Origin: Streptomyces sp. CoH27
GTDB lineage: Bacteria > Actinomycetota > Actinomycetes > Streptomycetales > Streptomycetaceae
Reading direction: 5' to 3'
Length of the DNA stretch: 64,000 bases
Assembly: GCF_020181035.1 (NCBI RefSeq)
Contig: NZ_JAIQYY010000024.1
Coordinates: forward strand, 1 to 64,000
A model generated the notes under the pieces. It was not told the origin of the DNA. It made no database searches and saw only the letters and a list, made by a program, of their open reading frames with translations. The position numbers were made by a program, and so were the translations under genes. This document shows, piece after piece, positions 24,399-33,410 of the stretch (within the stretch, counting starts at the first letter, position 1; each line of letters opens with the position of its first letter).

Positions 24399-25826
24399 TC
24401 AGCCGGTGGTGACCTTCTCGGCCGCCTCGACGGCGGGCTCGCCCGCCCCACGGCCCGCCTCGACCTTCTGCTTCACCAGGGCGATCACGACCACGACCGC
24501 GGCCACCCCGACCGACAGCAGCACGGTCGTACGGCCGCTGCTCTCGCCCTCCGTGTCCGTCAGCATGTAGCCGAGGACGAAGACGATGAAGCCGGCCGTG
24601 ATCCAGGTCAGGTACGGGTACAGCCACATCCGCACGACGAGCTTCTCCGGGGCCTCCCGCAGGATGATCCTCCGCATCCGCAGCTGCGAGAAGCAGATGA
24701 CCAGCCACACGAACAGGGCCACCGCACCGGAGGAGTTGACCAGGAAGAGGAAGACGGTGTCCGGGTAGGCGTAGTTGAAGAAGACCGCCACGAAGCCGAA
24801 GACGACCGACGCCAGGATCGCCGCCATCGGCACACCGCGGGCGGTGGTGCGGGCGAAGACCTTCGGGGCGTCACCGCGCTCGCCGAGCGAGAACGCCATG
24901 CGGGAGGCCGTGTAGAGGCCGGAGTTGAGACAGGACAGCACCGACGTCAGCACGATCACGTTCATGATCTCGCCGGCGTGCGCGATGCCGAGCGAGTCCA
25001 GCGCGGCGACGTAGGAGCCCTCCTTCTTGATGGAGGGGTCGTTCCACGGCAGCAGCGAGACCACGACGAGGATCGAGCCGAGGTAGAAGACGCCGATCCG
25101 CCAGATGATGCTGTTGGTGGACTTGGTGACCGCGCGCTGCGGGTCCTCCGACTCGCCGGCCGCCAGCGTCGCGATCTCGCTGCCCATGAAGGAGAAGACG
25201 ACGAGCAGCACACCGGTGAGGATGGTGCCGGGCCCGTGCGGCAGGAAGCCGCCGTGGCTCGTCAGATTGGCGAAGGACGCCTTGTCGGTGTGCACACCCG
25301 GCAGCACGCCGAAAATGGCGAGCAGGCCGACGACGATGAACGCGCCGATCGCCACGACCTTGATCCCGGCGAACCAGAACTCGAACTCGCCGTAGGAGCC
25401 GACGGAGACCAGGTTGGTCGCGGTCAGCACGGTCATCACGATGAGCGCCCAGCCCCACTGGGGGACGGCCGGGACCCAGCCCGCGAGGATCTTGGCGCCC
25501 GCGGTGGCCTCGACGGCCAGCACGACGACCCAGAAGAACCAGTACAGCCAGCCGATGGAGAAGCCGGCCCAGCGGCCGAGGGCACGGTCGGCGTGCGCGG
25601 AGAAGGAGCCGGAGGTGGGGTTTGCGGCGGACATCTCGCCCAGCATCCGCATCACGAGGACGACGAGCGTGCCGACGAGTGCGTACGACAGGAGGATGCC
25701 CGGTCCCGCGGTAGCGATTCCGGAACTGGAACCGACGAAGAGGCCGGCTCCGATCACACCACCGATCGCGATCATCGTCAGGTGGCGGTTCTTGAGTCCT
25801 GCTTGGAGGCCCGAACCAGGGGTCAT
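24399..25826 (-). CDS. APC-family amino acid permease (AAT/GABA permease-like)
   Basis: The 475-aa membrane protein has GGVIGAGLFVGSSSG in helix 1 and GEMSAANPTSGSFSAHADRA further on, the same signatures as the permease at 14089-15486. Twelve helices are expected, and the long hydrophilic C-terminus follows helix 12 at about residue 455. It probably performs proton-coupled uptake of a neutral amino acid or GABA. Divergent from rpiB, with an inverted repeat in the gap. The substrate cannot be specified. Confidence 0.88.
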   Translation of the reverse strand: MTPGSGLQAGLKNRHLTMIAIGGVIGAGLFVGSSSGIATAGPGILLSYALVGTLVVLVMRMLGEMSAANPTSGSFSAHADRALGRWAGFSIGWLYWFFWVVVLAVEATAGAKILAGWVPAVPQWGWALIVMTVLTATNLVSVGSYGEFEFWFAGIKVVAIGAFIVVGLLAIFGVLPGVHTDKASFANLTSHGGFLPHGPGTILTGVLLVVFSFMGSEIATLAAGESEDPQRAVTKSTNSIIWRIGVFYLGSILVVVSLLPWNDPSIKKEGSYVAALDSLGIAHAGEIMNVIVLTSVLSCLNSGLYTASRMAFSLGERGDAPKVFARTTARGVPMAAILASVVFGFVAVFFNYAYPDTVFLFLVNSSGAVALFVWLVICFSQLRMRRIILREAPEKLVVRMWLYPYLTWITAGFIVFVLGYMLTDTEGESSGRTTVLLSVGVAAVVVVIALVKQKVEAGRGAGEPAVEAAEKVTTG

Positions 25827-25908
25827 GGACGGTTTCCTTTACGCCAGGTGGAGCGGCTCGCACGAGCGGTGTACGAGTCGGTCCAGTGAATCCGAGGCGA
25901 ACGGATTC

Positions 25909-25945
25909 GGGAACCTCTGAAACGGGATCGTTACTTGAGGTTCCC
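25909..25945. promoter_or_regulatory. inverted repeat between the permease and rpiB
   Basis: GGGAACCTC at 25909-25917 and GAGGTTCCC at 25937-25945 are perfect complements separated by 19 bases. A further TTGAGGTTC copy follows at 25947-25955. Three phased copies of GAGGTTC in a 213-bp divergent promoter region look like binding sites for a regulator of the permease or of rpiB. Confidence 0.45.
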
Positions 25946-26040
25946 TTGAGGTTCTATGGTCTCCCTCACAGTTTCAGGCCATCTCTCGTGCGCCGACACC
26001 CGAGGCTGCTGCCCTGGATCAGGCGTGTCACACTCATGGC

Positions 26041-26526
26041 ATGCGCGTGTATCTCGGCTCCGACCATGCGGGCTACGAACTCAAGAACCACCTCGTCGAG
26101 TGGCTCAAGGCGGCGGGGCACGAGCCCGTCGACTGCGGGCCGCACATCTACGACGCCCAGGACGACTACCCGCCCTTCTGCCTCCGCGCGGCGGAGCGTA
26201 CGGCCGCGGACCCCGAGTCCCTCGGCATCGTGATCGGCGGCTCCGGCAACGGGGAGCAGATCGCCGCGAACAAGGTCGAGGGCGTGCGGGCGGCGCTGGC
26301 CTGGAGCGAGGAGACCGCGTCGCTGGGCCGCCAGCACAACAACGCCAACGTGGTGGCGGTGGGCGCGCGCATGCACACGCAGGAGGAGGCGACGAAGTTC
26401 GTCGAGACCTTCCTCAACACCCCCTTCTCGGGTGACGAGCGCCACATCCGCCGCATCGACATGCTCTCGGCGTACGAGACGACCGGCGACCTCCCCCCGA
26501 TCCCGGCCCACCACCCGCAGGACTAG
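26041..26526 (+). CDS. rpiB: ribose-5-phosphate isomerase B
   Basis: The 161-aa RpiB/LacAB-fold enzyme interconverts ribose 5-phosphate and ribulose 5-phosphate in the pentose phosphate pathway. GSDHAGYELK carries the conserved Asp and His. GGSGNGEQIAANKV carries Glu in place of the Cys used by Escherichia coli RpiB, the actinobacterial variant. HNNANVVAVGARMH holds the phosphate-binding residues. The ATG has no clear Shine-Dalgarno, but the N-terminus matches the family exactly. Followed after 76 bases by an Fpg/Nei gene. Confidence 0.93.
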   Translation: MRVYLGSDHAGYELKNHLVEWLKAAGHEPVDCGPHIYDAQDDYPPFCLRAAERTAADPESLGIVIGGSGNGEQIAANKVEGVRAALAWSEETASLGRQHNNANVVAVGARMHTQEEATKFVETFLNTPFSGDERHIRRIDMLSAYETTGDLPPIPAHHPQD

Positions 26527-26540
26527 CCCAGGCCTGGCCC

Positions 26541-26576
26541 GCCCGCCCGCTCGCCGAGTCAGGTGGGCGGGCGGGC
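26541..26576 (+). terminator. GC-rich hairpin after rpiB
   Basis: Positions 26541-26550 can pair with 26567-26576 (10 bp, 16-base loop). It could end rpiB transcription or simply precede the downstream ribosome site. There is no U tract. Confidence 0.4.
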
Positions 26577-26602
26577 GACAGGTACGAAAGGACAGCTCAG
26601 CC

Positions 26603-27412
26603 TTGCCGGAAGGGCACACCATCCATCGGCTGGCGCAGGACTACGCCCGGCGATTCCAGGGGACCGCTCCCCGCGTCAGCAGCCCGCAGGGCAAGTTCTC
26701 CGACGCCGCCGCCCTCCTGGACCGCGCGGAGCTCACGGCCACCGAAGCCCACGGCAAGCACCTCTTCCTCCGCTTCCGCGACACCGACTGGGTCCACATC
26801 CACCTCGGCCTCTTCGGCAAGGTCGGCTTCGGCGGCACCCCCGCACCCCCGCCCACCGACACCGTCCGCCTCCGCCTCGTCAACGACACCGCCCACGTCG
26901 ACCTGCGCGGCCCGACGACCTGCGCGCTGATCACGGACGAGGAGAAGCGCGCCATACACGCCCGCCTCGGCCCCGACCCGCTGCGCGAGGACGCCGAGCC
27001 GAGCGCCGCGTACCGGCGGATCTCCCGCAGCCGTACGACGATCGCCGCCCTGCTGATGGACCAGAAGATCGTCGCCGGCGTCGGCAACGTCTACCGCGCC
27101 GAGGTCCTCTTCCGGCACGGCATCGACCCGTACCGGGCGGGCAAGGACGTCACCCCCACCGAGTGGGACGCCCTCTGGGGCGATCTCGTCGCGCTGATGC
27201 GCGAGGGCGTCCGGAACAATCGCATCGACACCGTCCGGCCCGAGCACACCCCGGAAGCCATGGGCCGGCCACCCCGCGTGGACGACCACGGCGGCGAGGT
27301 GTACGTCTACCGCCGGGCCACCCAGTCCTGTCACATCTGCGGCGACGAGATCCGCACCGCCGACCTCGCCGCCCGCAACCTCTTCTGGTGCCCCAGCTGT
27401 CAGCAGCGGTGA
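26603..27412 (+). CDS. Fpg/Nei-family DNA glycosylase/AP lyase
   Basis: This 269-aa repair enzyme removes oxidised bases and cleaves at the abasic site. The mature N-terminus must be Pro-Glu, and PEGHTIHRL follows directly on the TTG at 26603, so this TTG is the start despite longer in-frame options. The conserved Lys is in AHGKHLFLRF and the helix-two-turn-helix is in MDQKIVAGVGNVYRAE. A C-terminal zinc finger (CHICGDEI ... FWCPSCQQR) closes the protein. The sequence is nearer to actinobacterial endonuclease VIII (Nei2-like) than to MutM. One base separates its stop from the convergent Eis-like gene. Confidence 0.9.
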   Translation: MPEGHTIHRLAQDYARRFQGTAPRVSSPQGKFSDAAALLDRAELTATEAHGKHLFLRFRDTDWVHIHLGLFGKVGFGGTPAPPPTDTVRLRLVNDTAHVDLRGPTTCALITDEEKRAIHARLGPDPLREDAEPSAAYRRISRSRTTIAALLMDQKIVAGVGNVYRAEVLFRHGIDPYRAGKDVTPTEWDALWGDLVALMREGVRNNRIDTVRPEHTPEAMGRPPRVDDHGGEVYVYRRATQSCHICGDEIRTADLAARNLFWCPSCQQR

Positions 27413-27413
27413 T

Positions 27414-28664
27414 CTAGAAGCCGTGCGGCAGCCACGGGGCCACCGGTGAGCCGAACGCCACCGATGCCGCCGCCAGCGCTCCCGGCCGCAGCTCCCGCAC
27501 CCGCCCGGCCGCCGCCAGCGACAGCAGGGTCACCCCGCCGAGATAGGCCGCGCCCAGCTCCCGTACGGACAGGGCGAGCTCGGCCGCATCGGTCGTACGC
27601 TCGCAGGACGCCCCCTTGGTGTCCCCGCTCAGCCGCCAACGCCCCGCGTTCCAGGGGCAGAAGGCGTCGTCCACCTCCAACACCACGTCCACCGGCGCCT
27701 GATAGGTGCGCGCCGCGAGCGCCGTACCGACGTCGACGAGACGGACGTACCCCATGTCCCGCACCTGCGTCCGGCAGCGCCGGATGTCGGAGACCAGGTA
27801 CTGCCAGGCGTCGTCGAGCGGCCGCCCGCGTACCGTCCGCAGCGTCGACATCAGGTCGATGCCGAACAGGAACCGCCACAGCGCCGCGTCGCTCGCGGGA
27901 TCGAGGGCGCAGAGGTCGTCCAGCGACACCGTGCCGTCGTGTCCGCTCGGCGACCAGCCCAGCTTGGTACGGAACCGGGCGTACCCCGTGACCCGCCCGT
28001 CCCGCTCGGCGACCACGCACTGCAGGGCCGACGCCCCGTCCCGCTCGCTCTCCGGGTCGAGGAGCCCCACCCGCTCCCAGCCGGGCTGCCGGGCCAGCAT
28101 GCCGGGCCGCCGCGGCACCAGCTCCGCGAACACCGCCTCGCACTCGGCGAGCACGTCGGCCGGATTCGCGTACCGCAGTCGTACGTCGTCGGTGCCGGCC
28201 GGCACGTCCAGGGTCACCCGGCTCGTGTCGATCTCGGCGTGCAGCTGGTGGATCGCGGCGGCGTATCCGAAACGGCCGTAGATCGCCGGCTCGGAGGCGG
28301 TCAGCACGGCCAGCGGCTCGCCCCACTCCCGCACGTCGTCCAGCTGGCGCCGCATCATCGAGGTCAGCACCCCGCGCCGCCGGTGCGTCGCGGCCACGCT
28401 CACCATGGTGACCCCCGCGGCGGGCACCCCGGCCCCGCCCGGCACGGTCATCCGGAAGCTGAACGCCCCCGCCGTACCGACGATCTCGTCCCCGTCCCGG
28501 ACGGCCAGCGAGCGGTCGAACTCCGTGAGCGAGCGGTCCAGTTCGCGCTCCTCGGCCGCGGCGACCCCGCCGAAGGCCCGGACCAGGCCGTCCCACCAGC
28601 GGTCGAAGTCCGCCGGCCGCAACACCGTCAACTCGGAAGCGCGTTCCGTCCGCTCTGTCCCCAT
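27414..28664 (-). CDS. Eis-like multi-site N-acetyltransferase
   Basis: The 416-aa protein has the Eis layout: an N-terminal GNAT domain with VSVAATHRRRGVLTSMMRR for acetyl-CoA, a second degenerate GNAT domain, and an SCP2-like C-terminal domain. The residues used by Mycobacterium tuberculosis Eis are recognisable, with a Tyr in EPAIYGRFGY as acid and a C-terminal Phe (PWLPHGF) whose carboxylate acts as base. Eis proteins acetylate aminoglycosides at several amines and also some peptides. Whether this one confers resistance is unknown. Convergent with the glycosylase gene. Confidence 0.88.
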   Translation of the reverse strand: MGTERTERASELTVLRPADFDRWWDGLVRAFGGVAAAEERELDRSLTEFDRSLAVRDGDEIVGTAGAFSFRMTVPGGAGVPAAGVTMVSVAATHRRRGVLTSMMRRQLDDVREWGEPLAVLTASEPAIYGRFGYAAAIHQLHAEIDTSRVTLDVPAGTDDVRLRYANPADVLAECEAVFAELVPRRPGMLARQPGWERVGLLDPESERDGASALQCVVAERDGRVTGYARFRTKLGWSPSGHDGTVSLDDLCALDPASDAALWRFLFGIDLMSTLRTVRGRPLDDAWQYLVSDIRRCRTQVRDMGYVRLVDVGTALAARTYQAPVDVVLEVDDAFCPWNAGRWRLSGDTKGASCERTTDAAELALSVRELGAAYLGGVTLLSLAAAGRVRELRPGALAAASVAFGSPVAPWLPHGF

Positions 28665-28839
28665 GAGCCATGCCTATCAAGGCGGTGCGGGACGAGCCAG
28701 CGAATTTGTCCGGGGCGGCAGCGCGGTGGCCGCGCGTGCCGTTCACTGTGAGGACCGGCTGTGAAGTGCAGCCCCGCACGGGGGACAAGTGGGACCTCCC
28801 GTGCCAAGCAGCCGGTCCGATGGATAGGGTCCCGAACTG

Positions 28840-30012
28840 ATGGCAGCAGGACGAGAGCGGCGCGCGAAGGCCGAGACGTTCACGGCCCGGTGGAAGATGC
28901 AGTGGCACCGGGTCCGCACCGGCCTGCGCAGAAGCGCCGTGGACTACTTCCGCGGCGACGGCTCCGACTGGATCGCCTTCGCCGGACTGCTGCTGACCAT
29001 CCCCGTCCTCATGGGCATGACCCTGGTCGACTCGGTGTGGTGCTCCCCGGCCGCCCTGGTGCTGCCGATCATCGCCGGCGGCCTGCTGCTGCGCCCGGCG
29101 AGCCTGCTCGGCCTGTACGCGGCCGGGGCCACGGCCCTGATCGTGGAGTCGGTACGCCTCGGCCCGTACACGGAAGGGCCGTCGCGCGTGACCCCCGGCG
29201 TGGTCCTCGTCGTGGCGGCCTGCGGCTTCTTCGGCCTGCTCACGGCCCAGTTCCGCAGCCGGGTCGGCGTGCCCTGGCGGCGCGGCGGCACCATGCTGTT
29301 CGACCTGCGCGAGCGGATCCGGGTGCAGAGCAAGCTGCCCAAGCTGCCGCAGGGCTGGCACCAGGAGATGGCACTGCGGCCGGCCGGCGGCCAGTCCTTC
29401 TCCGGCGACTTCGTCGTCGCGGCCCGTACGAACGGCGGCCGCACCCTGGAGGTCGTGCTCACGGACGTCTCCGGCAAGGGCATGGACGCCGGCTCCCGCG
29501 CCCTGCTCCTGTCCGGCGCCTTCGGCGGCCTGCTCGGCTCCCTGCCCCCGCACGCCTTCCTTCCCGCCGCGAACGGCTACCTCCTGCGCCAGGACTGGGA
29601 CGAGGGCTTCGCCACCTCCATCCACCTCGTCCTGGACCTCGACTCCGGGGACTACGAGCTGTACACCGCGGGCCATCCGCCAGGGCTCCAGCTCTCCGCC
29701 GGCAGCGGACGCTGGGAGGCGAAGGCCGCCGAGGGCCCGCTGCTCGGGGTGTACGACGGTGCCCAGTTCGATCCCGTGAAGGGCTCGCTGCGCCCGGGCG
29801 ACGTCCTGATGCTCTTCACGGACGGCCTGGTGGAGACCTCCGACCGGGACATCGTCGAGGGCATAGACCGTCTGACCGGCGAGGCCGACCGCTATGTCGC
29901 CGGCGGCTTCCACGGCGCCGCCTGGCATCTGATCGAGGCGGTGGCGAAGGACGTCAACGACGACCGCGCCCTCCTCCTGATCTGCCGCCAGGCAACCGCC
30001 TCGACCCGCTGA
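28840..30012 (+). CDS. membrane-anchored SpoIIE/PP2C-type serine/threonine phosphatase
   Basis: The 390-aa protein begins with about 40 basic residues. Three or four membrane helices follow (WIAFAGLLLTIPVLMGMTLV to VVLVVAACGFFGLLTAQF), then a cytoplasmic PP2C_SIG domain from about residue 175: SGDFVVAAR, VVLTDVSGKGMDAGSRALLL, TAGHPPGLQL and MLFTDGLVETSD. These hold the metal-binding Asp residues and the G(H)PP loop. Streptomyces have many such phosphatases, which dephosphorylate anti-anti-sigma factors. No anti-sigma partner is adjacent. TAGGGT at 28825-28830 is a plausible -10 box only nine bases from the ATG, implying a very short leader. Confidence 0.88.
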   Translation: MAAGRERRAKAETFTARWKMQWHRVRTGLRRSAVDYFRGDGSDWIAFAGLLLTIPVLMGMTLVDSVWCSPAALVLPIIAGGLLLRPASLLGLYAAGATALIVESVRLGPYTEGPSRVTPGVVLVVAACGFFGLLTAQFRSRVGVPWRRGGTMLFDLRERIRVQSKLPKLPQGWHQEMALRPAGGQSFSGDFVVAARTNGGRTLEVVLTDVSGKGMDAGSRALLLSGAFGGLLGSLPPHAFLPAANGYLLRQDWDEGFATSIHLVLDLDSGDYELYTAGHPPGLQLSAGSGRWEAKAAEGPLLGVYDGAQFDPVKGSLRPGDVLMLFTDGLVETSDRDIVEGIDRLTGEADRYVAGGFHGAAWHLIEAVAKDVNDDRALLLICRQATASTR

Positions 30013-30031
30013 GCCGTCCTCGCCGGTGCCC

Positions 30032-30682
30032 TCAGCCGTCGGTCCGTATCGCGGCGGCACTCAGCGGGGCGAGCACGCGCCAGCCCAGGCTCTCGTACAG
30101 CGCCCGTCCCTGCGCGGTGGCGCCCAGCACCGCGGCCCTCGCGCCCTGCTCGGCCCCGGCCTCGGCGAGCGCCCCCATCACCACACGCCCGAGCCCCCGG
30201 CGCTGATGGGCCGGATCGGTCTCCACCTGGTCGACGGTGGCGGTGGCCCCGGCGACGGCGATCTGCCCACGCGCCGCGAAGCCCCCGTCGGCGGCCCGCA
30301 CCAGCACCCGGGTGACCCCGGCCCGGTGCCAGCGGCTCAGCCGGTAGCCGTCGGCCGGCGCGGGCGGGGCCGCGAGGCGGCCGAGGGAGACGGCCATGAG
30401 GGAGTCGTGACCGTCCAGCAGCCGCCACCCGTCCGGCAGCCACGCCGCCAGCACCGGTGCCGGAACGCACGCCTTCAGCGCGACACCGGCAGGGCTGCTC
30501 TCGGCCAGCTTCCGCACGGTCGCCTCGTCGGCGGCGGTCAGGACATGCCGGGCGACCTCCCCGGGCCGGCCGACCTCGACGGTGAATCCCCAGGGCTGAT
30601 CCGCCGGTTCGGCGGCTCCGCGGGATACGACCCACCCGTGGACCCAGGCTCGTACGGCGTCTTCGGTGCTCTCGAACGGCAA
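30032..30682 (-). CDS. GNAT family N-acetyltransferase
   Basis: The 216-aa protein has a C-terminal acetyltransferase domain with QVETDPAHQRRGLGRVVMGAL (R-x-x-G-L-G) at about residues 157-176 and ATAQGRALYESLGWRVLAPL at the end, the full motif A and B set. The N-terminal 110 residues are a less conserved lobe. The target is unknown. Convergent with the phosphatase gene, 19 bases between stops. Confidence 0.85.
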   Translation of the reverse strand: MPFESTEDAVRAWVHGWVVSRGAAEPADQPWGFTVEVGRPGEVARHVLTAADEATVRKLAESSPAGVALKACVPAPVLAAWLPDGWRLLDGHDSLMAVSLGRLAAPPAPADGYRLSRWHRAGVTRVLVRAADGGFAARGQIAVAGATATVDQVETDPAHQRRGLGRVVMGALAEAGAEQGARAAVLGATAQGRALYESLGWRVLAPLSAAAIRTDG

Positions 30683-30797
30683 GGCCGCCTCCAGGCGATG
30701 TAATGAGTGACTGGTGTAAGTGATTATTACTCAGGTCGGGCTGGAGGTGGGGTTTTTCAGCGGTGGATGGGGGACGTGGATGGGGGACACTGGGGCG

Positions 30798-31277
30798 ATG
30801 ACACGGTCCACGCCCACGCCCGAAGCCACGCCCCTGCTCACGCTCGCCGAGGTCGAGACCCTCGCCCGTGCCGCGCACCAGGGCCAGACCGACAAGGCGG
30901 CGCGGCCGTACGCCGAGCACCTCGCCGCGGTCGCCGCGGGCGTGCGTGCCCGGGGCGGGGATGCCGAGCAGATCGCGGCGGCCTGGCTGCACGACGCCGT
31001 GGAGGACGACGCGCTCACCCGGGAGTGGCTGGCGGCGGCCGCCCTGACTCCGCGCACCAAGGCCATCGTGGACGCCCTCACCAAGCGGGCGGGGGAGGAA
31101 CCCGAGGCGTACGCGCGGCGGATCCTCGACACCCCGGGCGCCCGGCTGGTGAAGGAGGCCGACCTCGCGCACAACGCCGACCCACGACGGCTGGCGGTCC
31201 TGGACGAGCCGACCCGGAAACGGCTGACCGAGAAGTACGCCGGGATGCGCGCACTTCTCGGTCTCGGGCATGGGTGA
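30798..31277 (+). CDS. HD-domain protein, RelA/SpoT-hydrolase-like fragment family
   Basis: This 159-aa single HD domain has the metal-binding residues in RPYAEHLAAVAAGV (His) and AAAWLHDAVEDDALT (HD plus ED), and it continues through KEADLAHNADPRRL (downstream Asp). The HDAVEDD pattern is that of ppGpp hydrolases (MESH1/SpoT HD), although the protein lacks synthetase and TGS domains. Many such small proteins are of unproven activity. The ATG at 30798 has a G-rich Shine-Dalgarno (GGGGG about 30783) and an earlier in-frame ATG at 30720 would add non-conserved residues. Confidence 0.78.
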   Translation: MTRSTPTPEATPLLTLAEVETLARAAHQGQTDKAARPYAEHLAAVAAGVRARGGDAEQIAAAWLHDAVEDDALTREWLAAAALTPRTKAIVDALTKRAGEEPEAYARRILDTPGARLVKEADLAHNADPRRLAVLDEPTRKRLTEKYAGMRALLGLGHG

Positions 31278-31583
31278 GCGGGCGCTCGGCCCAGCTCGCG
31301 CTCCCTCTTTGCGGCCCGGCACCCGATCACGTCCTGGGGACGGAAACGAACGCGCGCAATTCCATGGAAAGTCGCGCACAAGCCCGCCGAATTGCCGTGC
31401 GGGGCACCGCCGGTACCGCACCCGTACGGCTCCGATGCCCTACGTCGTATCCCTGACGTATCCCCGACGTTGGGTCACGGGCCGCATAGGGCGGCCCGGT
31501 TGGTGGCACGATGGTTCTGGCGGGGGGTGCGCGGACCGTACCTCCGGGCCGGGAGAGCGGACCGACCTAGGGTGTGATCAGTT
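31278..31583. other. 306-bp intergenic region
   Basis: No gene is supported. TAGGGT at 31568-31573 is a possible -10 box for the small membrane protein gene that follows. A short GC-rich stem occurs near 31480-31500. Otherwise nothing stands out. Confidence 0.35.
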
Positions 31584-31778
31584 GTGGCCATTTCACTGTC
31601 TGTGGTGCTGCTGTTGGCGATCATCCTCGTGGTCATGATCCGCGGGGGCAACATCAAGGCGGGCCCGGCCGTCATCGCCGCCCTCTTCGGCTTCTTCCTC
31701 GCCTCGACGGGCATGGCCCCGTCGATCAATCGCTTCCTGGACTCGATAGCCCATTCCATAGACTCGATCAAGTTCTGA
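31584..31778 (+). CDS. small membrane protein, function unknown
   Basis: This 64-aa protein starts at GTG. It has one strong helix at residues 3-20 (ISLSVVLLLAIILVVMI), a Gly-rich turn (RGGNIKAGPA) and a second helix (VIAALFGFFLASTGMA). It ends in an amphipathic tail, so it is a two-helix hairpin. Codon bias is typical of the host. Short proteins of this form are widespread in Streptomyces core genomes, but I know of no assigned function. Confidence 0.6.
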   Translation: MAISLSVVLLLAIILVVMIRGGNIKAGPAVIAALFGFFLASTGMAPSINRFLDSIAHSIDSIKF

Positions 31779-31862
31779 CCCCGGCGCAGACCGCGGAGGC
31801 CGGGCCTCCGGAGGGATCGGAGCGGGCGACGGTGCATGCGCGCCGGTCGCTGCTGCCCGACC

Positions 31863-32330
31863 CTACGGCTCACCCCACTCGGGGACGCACATCATTCGGT
31901 GAGCCGGCACCACCGGTTCGCCCGGCAACGGATCGATTCCGCGGACCCGTACGGCCACGATATCGGCCGGGACGAGGGATCGGGTCGGAAGCCTCGTCAG
32001 ACGCCATCTGAACGCCTCTGGGACGTCTTTGGCGGGCAGTTCCACCATGGCGAGGCTGACCCATCGGTCGTAGTTGGTGGGGTACACGCGGATTGAAGCG
32101 CCGCATTCCGGGCAAACAGGTGGCTCGATCCATGCCACGTCGTCGGGGTCGGGTTCGGGCCCAGGGGCGGCTGTGGCCCCGTCGGCCTCGGCCATCTCGT
32201 TGGCGAGGATGTTCCAGCACTTCCCGCAGTACCTCGCCGTGAGGCCGATCCGCCCGCGCTCGCGTACGGAGCCGCCGGTCTCTCCGCAGCGCAGACATGT
32301 GGACTGGTCGCCATCCCGCGTCGCCCCCAT
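31863..32330 (-). CDS. DUF6083-like zinc-binding protein
   Basis: The 155-aa protein carries three Cys-x2-Cys pairs: TCLRCGETG (residues 12-15), YCGKCWN (about residue 35) and VCPECGAS (about residue 72). This suggests two zinc sites followed by an 80-residue alpha/beta region (PTNYDRWVSLAMVELPA). It matches the DUF6083 type found in Streptomyces accessory DNA. No function is known. It and the next gene have lower GC than the core and lie just left of the tRNA-Gly-derived repeat, so they probably belong to an acquired segment. Confidence 0.65.
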   Translation of the reverse strand: MGATRDGDQSTCLRCGETGGSVRERGRIGLTARYCGKCWNILANEMAEADGATAAPGPEPDPDDVAWIEPPVCPECGASIRVYPTNYDRWVSLAMVELPAKDVPEAFRWRLTRLPTRSLVPADIVAVRVRGIDPLPGEPVVPAHRMMCVPEWGEP

Positions 32331-32412
32331 GTGCCCGAGTGTGGGCGAATCTGACGGGGTCCCAGTAGGTCGCGATTTAGCCTCATTTGGCGATCAGGCG
32401 CTCGCGAGGTCC

Positions 32413-32447
32413 GTGGAGCGCTTCAACAGCCAGTCGAGGCGCTCCAC
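32413..32447 (-). terminator. 9-bp hairpin between two accessory genes
   Basis: GTGGAGCGC at 32413-32421 pairs exactly with 32439-32447 around a 17-base loop, 43 bases past the stop of the minus-strand membrane protein gene. Confidence 0.5.
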
Positions 32448-32489
32448 CGACCTGCCCTCTGCCGCACTTCACCGTCGCGGTGCCGGCAT

Positions 32490-32900
32490 TCATCGCGCGG
32501 CCTCTTCGAGCCACCCCGAGGGGAAGAACGGCGTAGGAATCAGTGCCGCGAATGCGATCTGAGCCATGACCTGGAACACCAGAGGTTCGCCGGCGCTGCT
32601 CGCAAGGAGGGGCCAGGCACAGACGACCAGCGGAAGGGCAAGTAGCACTCGGAATCGGACTGTCTCCATCTGGTGGTGGACCCAGACCGCGAAAACGGCG
32701 ATGAACAGGGTGGGAATACCGATGATCAGCAGCATGCCCATCCCCAGCATCATGATCTCCGGGAAGCTCTCTTCCCACCAGACGGTCTGCGAGATGGCCA
32801 CCCATGCTGCGGTGTGGAGGAGGACGTATGTAAGCGCACACCGCCCCATTCGCCCCAGGATGTACCCAAGCCTGCGGGCGGCTCCCCACTCTGTCGCCAT
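32490..32900 (-). CDS. small integral membrane protein, unknown function
   Basis: This 136-aa protein has about four hydrophobic helices (CALTYVLLHTAAWVAISQ, MLGMGMLLIIGIPTLFIAVF, VLLALPLVVCAWPLLAS and a C-terminal one). I do not recognise a family. The coding sequence has more A/T at third positions than core genes here, consistent with acquired DNA beside the integrase scrap. Confidence 0.5.
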   Translation of the reverse strand: MATEWGAARRLGYILGRMGRCALTYVLLHTAAWVAISQTVWWEESFPEIMMLGMGMLLIIGIPTLFIAVFAVWVHHQMETVRFRVLLALPLVVCAWPLLASSAGEPLVFQVMAQIAFAALIPTPFFPSGWLEEAAR

Positions 32901-33055
32901 CCCCGCCCCATGCCCGAGCCCCAGTTTTGAACGCGTTCAACATAGTGCACTGGTGGCCTGACGGCGGCGTCGGGACCCGTGACGGCCACTGGAAGACAAC
33001 TCCGTCGGAGCCCGCACTGGATCCTTCTTTCCCATGACTGCGAAGAGGGTGCGCA

Positions 33056-33145
33056 GCGCGGGCATGATCCGGGTGCGCGGCTCGGTGACGGAGCTGGGGA
33101 CACGGAGGGCTGATCGGCCCCCGGAACGGCTGAAGGCCCAGGGAG
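33056..33145 (+). pseudogene. internal-deletion remnant of a tyrosine integrase
   Basis: DNA at 33056-33096 matches, with scattered substitutions, the segment of the truncated integrase at about 35196-35236 (both encode IRVRGSV then S/T-E-L). It then jumps straight to the integrase 3' tail sequence. About 430 bases of the middle are missing. It is a relic of a second integrase copy lying immediately upstream of the left tRNA-derived repeat. Confidence 0.6.
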
Positions 33146-33224
33146 AGGAATCCAACCTCTTACCTGGGCCTTCGGCGTACAGAGCGGGCGACGGGAATCG
33201 AACCCGCGTAGCTAGTTTGGAAGA
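33097..33224. repeat. left copy of the 128-bp tRNA-Gly-derived direct repeat (att site)
   Basis: It matches 35673-35800 with a constant offset of 2576 and about three mismatches (33129, 33130, 33151). It contains an integrase 3' tail, the tRNA-Gly terminator and the tRNA 3' half (33183-33224), stopping in the anticodon stem. This is what an attachment site left by integration at a tRNA gene looks like. Confidence 0.85.
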
Positions 33225-33410
33225 TCGCGTAACCGGATGTGGGCTGACCTGGCGAGACGCTGGCACTCGGCGTTCCTGGGTCGTTAGCCGACGTTCCCCG
33301 TTGGTCCCTGCCTGTTGCTGCTCGATCGGGCACGTAGAGGGCACGTGTGGCCTTCTCCCGCCCTTCCAGGGCGGGAACGCCGAGTGCGGCGCGGCGGGCC
33401 TAGTTGGCGA

